This document shows positions 41,640 to 51,700 of a DNA stretch of 64,000 nucleotides, piece by piece. The notes under the pieces are model-generated. The model worked only from the letters and a program-made list of their open reading frames with translations. It made no database searches and was not told the DNA's origin. The stretch is from the NCBI GenBank assembly GCA_015056865.1, contig SVFM01000011.1:1-64000 (forward strand). Reading direction: 5' to 3'. Made by a program: the position numbers and the translations under genes. The DNA comes from Lachnospiraceae bacterium (GTDB lineage: Bacteria > Bacillota > Clostridia > Lachnospirales > Lachnospiraceae). Position 1 is the stretch's first letter. Each line of letters opens with the position of its first letter.

Positions 41640-42752
41640 CTATTCCAAATAATCCTTGAGCTTTCGACTGCGGCTGGGATGACGAAGCTTTCTCAACGCC
41701 TTCGCCTCAATCTGACGGATACGCTCACGGGTAACATTAAATTCCTTGCCTACTTCCTCCAGCGTGCGGGCTCTGCCGTCATCCAGACCGAAGCGAAGCC
41801 GCAGTACCTTCTGCTCTCTGTCTGTCAAGGTACTGAGCACCTCGATCAACTGCTCCTTTAACAGGGTAAAGGCTGCTGCATCTGCGGGTACAGGCACATT
41901 ATCGTCCTGAATAAAGTCTCCCAGATGACTGTCCTCCTCCTCACCGATAGGTGTTTCCAGAGACACCGGCTCCTGGCTGATCTTCAAAATCTCTCTCACA
42001 CGCTCCACAGGCATGTTCATCTCCTCCGCGATCTCCTCGGGAGAAGGCTCTCTGCCCAGTTCCTGGAGCAACTGTCTGCTGACGCGAATAAGCTTGTTAA
42101 TGGTTTCCACCATATGCACAGGGATACGAATTGTTCTGGCCTGATCCGCAATGGCTCTGGTAATGGCCTGTCTGATCCACCAGGTTGCATAGGTCGAGAA
42201 CTTATATCCTTTTCTGTAATCAAATTTTTCCACAGCTTTGATCAGGCCCAGGTTGCCTTCCTGAATCAGATCCAAGAACAACATACCTCTGCCCACATAT
42301 CTTTTTGCAATGCTGACCACCAGACGAAGGTTTGCCTCCGCCAGACGTTTCTTTGCGTCCTGATCTCCAAGTTCCATCCTCTGAGCCAGTTCAATCTCCT
42401 CTTCCGCAGAAAGCAACGGCACCTTACCGATTTCTTTCAGATACATTCTGACAGGATCCTCGATGCTGACGCCATCCGGCACAGTCAGATCGATGTTCTC
42501 CACATCCACATCCTCTTCTTCAATGAGGATTATCTCCTCATCCACCACATCATCCTCATCGGTTATGCGCAGTACGTCAACATTGTTCTGCTCTAAGGTC
42601 TCCAGAATCTTTTCAAACTGTTCCTCTTCCAACTGCATATCGGAGAAAAAGTCTCCAATCTCCTGATATTCCAGCACGTTCTTTTTCTTCTTAGCAATCA
42701 TCAGGAGGGATTTCATCTTCTCCTCAAATTTTGCCTGTGTGTTTCCATCCAT
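41640..42752 (-). CDS. rpoD: Primary sigma factor (sigma-70/SigA)
   Basis: A 370-residue sigma factor. The ATG at 42752 (MDGNTQ) has AAAGGA at a suitable distance; an ATG 12 nt upstream lacks one. Acidic region 1.1 is followed by [26 protein letters not shown] (1.2), [28 protein letters not shown] and [21 protein letters not shown] (2.1-2.4, -10 recognition), region 3, and the -35 reader [31 protein letters not shown] (4.2). Needed for housekeeping transcription. Confidence 0.97.
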   Translation of the reverse strand: MDGNTQAKFEEKMKSLLMIAKKKKNVLEYQEIGDFFSDMQLEEEQFEKILETLEQNNVDVLRITDEDDVVDEEIILIEEEDVDVENIDLTVPDGVSIEDPVRMYLKEIGKVPLLSAEEEIELAQRMELGDQDAKKRLAEANLRLVVSIAKRYVGRGMLFLDLIQEGNLGLIKAVEKFDYRKGYKFSTYATWWIRQAITRAIADQARTIRIPVHMVETINKLIRVSRQLLQELGREPSPEEIAEEMNMPVERVREILKISQEPVSLETPIGEEEDSHLGDFIQDDNVPVPADAAAFTLLKEQLIEVLSTLTDREQKVLRLRFGLDDGRARTLEEVGKEFNVTRERIRQIEAKALRKLRHPSRSRKLKDYLE

Positions 42753-42791
42753 TTTGGGTTCCATCCTTTCAAATGTATTATCATTATGACC

Positions 42792-44564
42792 TTAATCTAC
42801 GGAAATATGCGTTTTTTCCAGTTCCTGCAGTGCTCGCTTCCCCTCCACCACTCGGGTGATGGCCTGAATATCCGATCCCAAATTCTGTGAAGCGTACTCC
42901 AGACTGTTCTTTTTTACAGCAACCAGTATATCATGGAAAGCTTTTTCCCTCTCCTTTTTCGTGCTGACAGCCTCCAATTTTGCATTGAAGAGCGATGCCA
43001 CCTCTCTTTGCTGCTCCTCATCCTCAAACATGCTGATGATATCCGCCGGGTTGTAACTGCCTCCCTGCATGCCTGCAAACAACTTTTCCGCCACCTGCCG
43101 ATATAAATCCTCTGTAAAATCCTGAGGGGAAATATATTTTTGTATCTTTAGGTATAAGGAAGGCTCGTCCGTCAGCCAAGTCAAAAGAAGGCGCTGCATC
43201 CTTTTGGCGTTTTCCTCAGGCGTATTCTTCTGCTTCACTCCGGACTTGGGCCGTTCTATTGGTTTTGCCAATCCGGTCTGAGATGCATAGGTATTCACCA
43301 ATCTGCGCAGATGCTCAAAACCAATGTTATATTTTTCTGCAATCGCCTCCAGGTAGTTCTCTCTTTCTACTTCCACAGTAAAACCGCAGAGCCTGCGGGC
43401 AATCTCTTTGTGAAACTTTGTCTTCTCTTCCGGATCCTTCACATCATATTCTCTCTCCAAAATTCGTATTTCGAAAAGAAAACTGTTTTCCGCTCCATCG
43501 ATCCTTTCCTGAAATGCTTCCTTGCCCAAATTTTTGATAAACTCATCCGGATCTTTATAAGGGGACATGTCGATGACTTTTCCGGTCAGATCCACTTCTT
43601 TTAAAATCCCAATGGCACGCAGTGCTGCATTCACACCGGCACCGTCACTGTCATAAGCCAGCAGCACGTTCTCTGTATACCGTCGCAGCAAATTAGCCTG
43701 TCCTGCTGTAAAAGCTGTGCCCAAAGATGCAACTGCCTGGGTAAAGCCCGCCTGATGCAGGGCGATCACATCCATATAGCCCTCACACAAAATAATGTTT
43801 CCCGCTCTGGCTGTCCTGGCAAAGTTCAGGCCGTACAGATTACGGCTCTTATCAAATATCTGGGTCTCCTGGGAGTTTAAATATTTGGGCGTTCCATCCC
43901 CCATCACTCTGCCGCCAAAGCCGATGACCCGGTGGTTGATGTCCTGGATAGGATACATGACCCGATTCCAGAATTTGTCATGCATACCGTATCTTTCATC
44001 AAAACTGGCCAGTCCTGCATCCTGCAGCAGCTTGTCCTCATAGCCTTTTTGTTTCAGATATTTGGTCAGATCACTGCTGGTCTTATTGGAATATCCCAAT
44101 CCAAACTTCTTAATGGTCTCCCCGCTAAGCCCTCTGCCTTCCAGATACCGAAGCCCCCCTTCTCCCTGGGGTGCCCGAAGCTGGTAATAAAAATATTTTG
44201 CAGCCTCCTTGTTCACCTCCAGGAGCCTGGCCCGATAATTCTCCTTTTGCTTCATCTCCTCCGAGTATTCAAGTTCCGGTAAATTCACACCGGCCCGGTC
44301 GGCTAACAGCTTCACTGCCTCACCAAAGGTATAATTCTCATAATTCATGACAAAAGTAAACACGTTCCCGCCGGCACCACAGCCAAAACAGTAAAACATC
44401 TGCTTGCTTCCGGAGACCGAAAAAGACGGGGACTTCTCATTGTGGAAGGGGCATAGCCCAAAATGACTGGAGCCCTTCTTCTGCAGTCTCACGTAACCCG
44501 AGACAACATCTACTATGTCATTTTTCATTCTCACTTCTTCAATAATTTCTTCAGGGTATCTCAT
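42792..44564 (-). CDS. dnaG: DNA primase
   Basis: A 590-residue primase. The start at 44564 (MRYPEE) has AGGAGAATAC upstream. The CHC2 zinc finger is CPFHNEKSPSFSVSG with YCFGCGAGGN (about residues 33-62); the Toprim catalytic core holds LCEGYMDVIALHQAG and AYDSDGAGVNAALRA; the C-terminal domain (about 430-590) binds DnaB. It lays RNA primers at the replication fork. It follows dgt by 11 bp and precedes rpoD by 39 bp. Confidence 0.97.
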   Translation of the reverse strand: MRYPEEIIEEVRMKNDIVDVVSGYVRLQKKGSSHFGLCPFHNEKSPSFSVSGSKQMFYCFGCGAGGNVFTFVMNYENYTFGEAVKLLADRAGVNLPELEYSEEMKQKENYRARLLEVNKEAAKYFYYQLRAPQGEGGLRYLEGRGLSGETIKKFGLGYSNKTSSDLTKYLKQKGYEDKLLQDAGLASFDERYGMHDKFWNRVMYPIQDINHRVIGFGGRVMGDGTPKYLNSQETQIFDKSRNLYGLNFARTARAGNIILCEGYMDVIALHQAGFTQAVASLGTAFTAGQANLLRRYTENVLLAYDSDGAGVNAALRAIGILKEVDLTGKVIDMSPYKDPDEFIKNLGKEAFQERIDGAENSFLFEIRILEREYDVKDPEEKTKFHKEIARRLCGFTVEVERENYLEAIAEKYNIGFEHLRRLVNTYASQTGLAKPIERPKSGVKQKNTPEENAKRMQRLLLTWLTDEPSLYLKIQKYISPQDFTEDLYRQVAEKLFAGMQGGSYNPADIISMFEDEEQQREVASLFNAKLEAVSTKKEREKAFHDILVAVKKNSLEYASQNLGSDIQAITRVVEGKRALQELEKTHISVD

Positions 44565-44575
44565 GTATTCTCCTG

Positions 44576-45577
44576 TTATTGCCAAGACTTGGGTATGTAT
44601 ATTTCTTCATACTTTGCAATGGCAAACCTGTCTGTCATAGCGCCAACGTAATCACAAACTACAACCTCTCTGTGTTCACCAGCGTCGATCATACGCTTAA
44701 ATTCTTCCGGCAGCACATCAATGTTGTGCATATAATAATCATACAGTGTTTCCATCAGCATCTCTGCCTTGCCCTCCTCACTCTTGGCAAGGGGATTCTG
44801 ATACACATTGTCAAACATAAACCTTCTCAAGTTCTTCATGGCGTTTTCTACCGGCTGGGACATACAAATATCATTTTTACCGTAACTGGCAGTCACAATA
44901 TCATGGATAAAGTGATCCAATCTTTCACCTGTGGTAAATCCGATCACCTCACCAATCTCCCTGGGCACATCCGCCTCTGTGAGAATACCGCCTCGTATGG
45001 CATCATCCATATCGTGATGAATATAGGCGATCTTATCCGAAAGCCTTACAATCTTCCCTTCCAATGTGGCGGGAGTTCCGCTGGTCTGGTGATTCAAAAT
45101 ACCATCCTTCACCTCAAAGGTCAAGTTTAACCCTTGTCCCCTTTTCTCCAAACGTTCCACCATACGTACGCTCTGATTGCTGTGTTCAAATCCATAGGGG
45201 CAAACCCGATTCAGCGCCCGCTCTCCTGCATGCCCAAAAGGGGTGTGGCCCAAGTCATGACCCAGGGCAATAGCCTCTACCAGATCTTCGTTCAACCTAA
45301 GTGCTTTTGCGATGGTGCGTGCATTCTGAGACACCTCCAAGGTATGGGTCAGCCTGGTCCTGTAATGATCTCCTTCCGGGGTCAAAAAAACCTGGGTTTT
45401 ATCCTTCAACCGACGAAAGGCCTTGCTGTGTATGATTCTGTCTCTGTCTCTTTGAAAAACCGGCCGAATGTCACACTGGGGCTCCTTTCGGCTCCTGCCT
45501 TTGGACTGCTTACTCAGTGCTGCATACGGACTTAAATACTCTTGTTCCCACTGTTCCAGATTTTCTCTGATTGTCAT
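44576..45577 (-). CDS. dgt: Deoxyguanosinetriphosphate triphosphohydrolase-like protein
   Basis: A 333-residue HD-family enzyme that cleaves dNTPs to nucleoside and triphosphate. HD residues: RLTHTLEVSQNARTIAKAL, ALGHDLGHTPFGHAGERALN, and the later Asp in DKIAYIHHDMDDA. The start FIRPVFQRDRDRIIHSKAFRRLKDKTQVF block is typical of the dgt type. AAAGGGAG precedes the ATG. It opens the macromolecular-synthesis operon. Confidence 0.93.
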   Translation of the reverse strand: MTIRENLEQWEQEYLSPYAALSKQSKGRSRKEPQCDIRPVFQRDRDRIIHSKAFRRLKDKTQVFLTPEGDHYRTRLTHTLEVSQNARTIAKALRLNEDLVEAIALGHDLGHTPFGHAGERALNRVCPYGFEHSNQSVRMVERLEKRGQGLNLTFEVKDGILNHQTSGTPATLEGKIVRLSDKIAYIHHDMDDAIRGGILTEADVPREIGEVIGFTTGERLDHFIHDIVTASYGKNDICMSQPVENAMKNLRRFMFDNVYQNPLAKSEEGKAEMLMETLYDYYMHNIDVLPEEFKRMIDAGEHREVVVCDYVGAMTDRFAIAKYEEIYIPKSWQ

Positions 45578-45686
45578 TTACTCCCTTTCTGCGAAGGTTA
45601 TGGATCCTACGCTACCCATAAAACGTCAAAAAAATACATTCTATTTATAATATTCCGCGCCAATAATCAAATTCCTTTTTTATTTT

Positions 45687-45739
45687 GAAAAAAATTACAA
45701 ATTGACCTTGGGATAGCTATTTCTATCTCAAGGTCAATT
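45687..45739 (-). terminator. Terminator of the giant adhesin gene
   Basis: A 17-bp stem with one mismatch (45700-45716 with 45723-45739; AATTGACCTTG and CAAGGTCAATT are the outer parts). On the minus strand it is followed by TGTAATTTTTTTC. It begins 22 nt after the stop codon. Confidence 0.8.
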
Positions 45740-45761
45740 TATTTAACTTATCTTACAGACA

Positions 45762-48700
45762 TCACTGTTGCTTTTTCTTTCTTGTAAAAAACAGATATAC
45801 AAGTCCGAGCGCACTTGCTGCCATCAATGTGATGTAAAGCAAGGGATTAAAATCATCTCCGGTCTTAGGCGGAATGTTATCAACTTTTACATCTTCACCA
45901 GTCTCATCCGGATCATCGGGTTCCGGTGTTTTCCCTGTATAGGTATTGATAAATCCAACCTTCACATCGTTTACAGAGACATTATTCAGAACCATCTTGG
46001 CTGTCAGCTGACCGTTCACTACTTCTAGTTTTACTTCCAGCTTGTGCACATAGGTATCATAAATCATATCCTTAATGCCCGTATTGACTTCAGATATCTC
46101 ATATACATAAGTCTTGTCGATATCATTTTCATTATAAACAATGGTAAAGGAGGCGCGGCCATTATTGTCCGTTACAGCCTTACTATCGTAGACAATACCG
46201 GTGGTTGCATTCTTAACCCTAAACTCAAATCCTCCCAGTGTATGAAGAATATCACCGGTGTGGGTAATCGTCTTGTCGATGGCGATCACCACCTGCGTAT
46301 TGTTATAAAGGTTGTTAAATGCGATCTGATCCGTCAGAGATACTTCCTTGCCTTCTGCATCTATGTAGAACAGATCTGCCTTCAGGTTTGCCTTATTATC
46401 ATTATCTGTGTCACCGATATCACTTACTTCCACTTTGATCCTGTGTTCGGTTGTATCATAATCGATGATCGCATTGCCTCCGGACACCTCACTTATGGAA
46501 TAGTAGTACTCTCCCGCCTGCGTAAATGTCAGATTATTAAAGGTAAATCCTGATCCCACATTTGATACTGCATCACCGATCTGAGCTCCTTTTACCCAGT
46601 CTGTAACATTACCACTGCCGTCTGTGGTAACATCCGCTTCATAAAGGGCAAAGCTAAACTCTCCATCCTTGATCTGGCGGTTGGAATACTTGGATGTAAG
46701 TACCTTTGTACCGGTAATGGGCACTTTTAACTCATTTGTCTGATATACGTTTTCAAATCTTACATCATAAGATGCGATCTGATTTACATCAAACTCCAAG
46801 GTACCATCAAACTTATCTGTTGCATCAATCTTGATATGATATTCATTGGTATCATAGGTCATGTAGTCTTCATTGCCCGCAACTTCTTTGATCACAAAGT
46901 AATATGCATCACCTCCGCTGACACCGGCAACTTCCACATCCTTGAAATGGAATGTTTTGTCTGCATCCCCTCCGCTGACAACAGCCTGAGCCTTAGGAGC
47001 CGTGCCGGCAGCCACCGTATAGCTTGCATCGGTTTGATAAAGTTCAAATGTGAATACATCACTATCCTTCCAATCACGGCCGGTAAGTTCCTTGGTTCCG
47101 CTGATTGTAAACTTGCCCTTAGAAGCATATGTGTTTGTAAACACGATCTCGCCGACGATTACCGGCTGCTCAGGATTTCCTTCGGAATCCTTTTCCACCT
47201 TTTCCATGGAAACCTTTACAACAAGGTCATTTAACTTGCCGTCTTCGTCATCGTCCTCTGAATCCTCGTGGTCAGCAACCACTTTGGCAATGATCCGATA
47301 TTCAGTTTCGTCGTAAGTGATTCCTCCAAGCTGCCCTGCCTGTTCCTTCACGATATAATAATGTGTACCTGCCACATCATATGTAATCTCAGGGAAAGCA
47401 AAGCCTGTGCCTGTGTTGCTCACATTGGTACCAATCTGGTTACCCACTGTCCACCCGGTGATCTTACCATCTGCATCTGTGGTTACAGTTGCCTCATAAA
47501 GTCCAAATTCAAACTCACCGTCTTCCAAATTACGGCCAGTAAGTTCTTTTGTTCCAGTAATGGAATATTTTGCTTCATCCAAGCTATAAAGATTCTCGAA
47601 TGTCATGGTATTATCAGAATCTACTATCTGCTCGTTTTCCGGAATCGCATTGCCCTGTTCATCCACAATCTTGGTAATGACAGTCCGTCCTACAAATTTG
47701 TGATCGGCATCATAGGACAAGATAACCTCAACCTTATAAACAGACTTGTCATAAATAATGCCCGGCACCTTCGCATTTCCTTCCGGAATAATTTCCTTTG
47801 CATAATATACTAGCTGCAAAGGTGTGGAAGACTGCAAAAGACTATTGTGATACTTCATATTAAATGATGCATCTCCGTTGGTCGCAGCAGCCGATGTCAG
47901 GGCACTGCCGCTTTCATCTGTAACAGGTACTGTACATTCTGCATTCTGGTACAACCCAAATTGGAAGTTCTCGATAGGATAGGTCAATCCGGTGGTGTTT
48001 TCAAACTGCTTCTTTATGGCAATCTGAACATCCACTTCCTGCTCTATGACCACATTAGTGAAATCTGCTGTAGTCACAGCTCTTCCGTTGTAGACCATGG
48101 ACTGTGAAGCCCTGAGAACACCGTCACCGTAGTCAGTAACGATCACTGTCAGACGATATTCTTTTGTATCATACCGCAGGGAGGGCTCGCTTCCCTCAAC
48201 CTCTTTCAATACATAGTAATAAGATCCTGCTGCAGGGAAAGACAAATCCAGTTCAAACAAACTTCTGTCGCCTGTGTCTGCAGTCTCATTGTTCTTGTCT
48301 ATAAAGGATACATCTGTACCTTCTGCATTAATGGTATACTCACCAACATACTTTTTGCCATTGACAACCGTTGCAGCCACATCATTTGATACCTTAAAAT
48401 TACTGTCTGCAACATAAAGTTCAAAAGTAAATCCACTGGTCGGCCAATTGCTGATATCTGCGTTATTCGAGTCTACATACCGCTTATTGCCTTTGAATAC
48501 CACAGATACAGGATCCGGTTTATAGGTATTGATAAATTTAATACCGGAAACCGCTTCACTTGTACCTCCTGTAATCTTATGAATCTGCTGGCCTGCTTCC
48601 AATACACCGTCTCCATCCGTATCCGTCACAGTAATTGTCACTTTATACACAGATTCATCGTAGGTCACATGGGTGTCCCGGGAAGCCGGAATCTCTTCTT

Positions 48701-51700
48701 TTACAAAATAAGTATAGGTACCGGTTTTAGAAAACTCCAGTGCAGTAAAGGAAAATCCTCCACTTGTTGCAAGGTTACCTGCTGTAATAGGATCACCGTT
48801 GGTATCAGGTACCGGATCGGTACAATCCTGATTGTTATATAAGCCGAATGTATATTCATTTGCTGTCAGATTCTTTCCAATAAGATCCTTGTCACCGGTA
48901 ATCTGTACTGCTACATTCTGAACAACCTTATAAGTATTTGTAAATTCCAAAGTAATGCCTCGGATTTCAGCATCAGTTGTGTACTCTGTCACGGCACCGC
49001 CAAGTTCATTAACCGTTATGGACTGCACCAACAGATCATCATTCAGACCATCCCCGTCCGAATCTCCTTGGCCAATCACAACAGTTAAATAGTATACCAC
49101 AGGATCATAAGTGATCGCTGCGTTGCCCCCCTCCTGCTCTTTTATTACATAGTAATACGTACCGGCCTTTAATCCTGTGGAAGTATTAAACAATTCCATG
49201 CTGGTCAGAGCAGTTTGGGCCGTGCCGTCACCTACTGATTGTGTAACCGGTGTCAATCCTGTAATAGAGAAGTTTGCATTGGTCTTATACAGTTCAAAAG
49301 TAAATTCATCCTGCTGAATATTTCTGTTAGGATCTTCCGTGTTCAAGGTTTTCTCTATCTTTACAGAAACCGGAAGAACCGGATCAAGCACGAATGCATT
49401 TTGGAAATCTGCCTGTGTCACACTATCGTTATCTGCATCGGTGATCTTAGTAATTGTCTGTGATGTCACTGCTATACTGTTGCTGGCGTCGCCTCTTGTA
49501 ACAGTCACAACAACATCAATCTGATAAACAGATTTATCATAGGTTGTACCTACAGCTCCGCCGTCTTTCTCCCACAGATAATAGGTGAATGTCTTGGTCT
49601 TGGTTCCATTGCTGTCCCACTCCGTCACATCGGCAAAATGTTCTGTTTCTGTATAAATCTCCAGGAAGGTCAGGTTACCGTCCACATTCGGTGTAAGGGT
49701 CTTATGAGCGCTGGGATCTCCACACGATACCACATTTCCGCCTGACACCGCTCCATGAGCATGATTGGTTGCACAGAATTCAAACTCAAAACTGTTCAAG
49801 GGAACATCCACACCTGTATCGTTTATAAGGTTCTTATTCAGTTTGATTTCTGCCACTGCACTGGAATAATAGTTGACTGCTTTTGCTGTAATGGTAGTAA
49901 TGCCATTATTTGTTGTTATAACAGTCGTATCATTGTAGGATTTGGCCTCTACTTCCCATATACCATCTGTATTGTTGTCTGTCACCTCAAAGTAGAAGTA
50001 GCGATGGGTAGCGTCGTATGTAATACCCGGGATGGCATCAGCCGCATCGGGAACGACCTCCGTAACACGATAGTAATAGGTGCCAAGGGCCGGGAACTGT
50101 CCTCTTGCCACAGCACCGGATCCGTTGTCAACCGTTCCTGCCTGACTAACGGTAGGAGCATCTTTGGTAACTTTAAAAGTTTCACCCGTAGACAATACGT
50201 TCTTCCATTGTGCGTTGGAGGCATCATATTCTTCCACAACGAACTCAAAAGTCCATCCATCGCCCCACTCAGTTACGCCCTGAACCTCCTTGGTGATCTC
50301 AAGAATAAAATCGGATGTATCTGCGGGCGTGATGTCATGAAGCTCATTGATAAGTTCCACCACTTTCACACTGTCGGAGACAATGACACCACTAAGTACT
50401 TCCGGATCCGTTACACATTTCCAAGGTGATGCAAGGGAAGGCTCGCTCACACTGTAGTTTGTCCCCTCCGGAATGCCATTGATAATAACAGAATCCTCAT
50501 GACCCATTTGCAACGTAATTTTACCTTCTGCATCTACCTGAAGCGTTGCGGTAACGGGCTGACCATTATTTACGGTACCGGTTGCCGCAAAGCTTGTACC
50601 GGCATATTCCGTGCCAAGAGACACCTCAACAGGGAATACCAAACCGGACGCTAATTCATACGCATCACCGTAAGGATGTGTCACCACCTTGACGATTTCA
50701 AGACTTCCTTCATGTGTGGTGCGTGTATTGACAAATTCCACCTCATCAATCTGATACTGATTGATTGTATAAGTGGGTGTTTTGCTGGTTGTGGTGATCA
50801 CGGTCCCGTCAGCAGCACTTGTAGTCGTCACTTCTGCTGCAACACCGTTATACTTAACAGTCTTAACCGCATAGTTATCATCTACTGTGTAATCATCTCT
50901 ATTGGTAGTACTTGTGTCGCGACTGAGCACTTCGGAAACCGTATAGGTAGTTCCCTCTGCAAGGCCCATAATATGTACGGTTTCACCGTTTTTGATCTTC
51001 ACTGTGGCAACATTGCCGGACACAGCCAATTTGCCGCTCTGCACTGATGCTTCTGTAATATCATTCCCATTTGCATCACAAAGCTTCAGCCCTGCTGCAT
51101 TGCTCAATTCCACCTGGAATGTAAATTCTACAGTCCCTGCAGCTGTACTGTCATCAATTGTTTTGGTCAACTTGATTCCTGAAGCCAAATATTTTACCAA
51201 ACGGCCGTTGTTTCCAAGAAAATCATAAATGCTGTAGCCCGTTCCCTGACCGGGAACAATTACAGGATAATCATAATATGGAATGGTTTGGGTAACATTG
51301 CCCTGTGCAACAGGATCCACGCCATCTGCTCCTAGGCCAGTTGTATTTCCATCATCCTTTGGTTGCTGATGTCTTGCAATCTGCTGATAAATCTGTCCTG
51401 CAGGAACATACCAGGCTCCATTGTTTGGATTTGTGGCATCTGCAATACGCGAAATAGCCATATCCCCGGTGGCATTCAGAACGCTTGCTGCAACAGGCAC
51501 AAACTTTCTCGTTACCTGATATTTTTCACCCACCTTCTCAATGATCCGGTAGATATGATAAAAGTCATCATCACCACCCTGGGGTGCAGTATCTGCCTTA
51601 TACAAAGCATATTTTTGCTCATCAGTTGCTGCACCGGCATCTGCCACATAGTAAAGCACACTGTCTTCTACATAATAATATCTCTCATTCTGCTCAAACG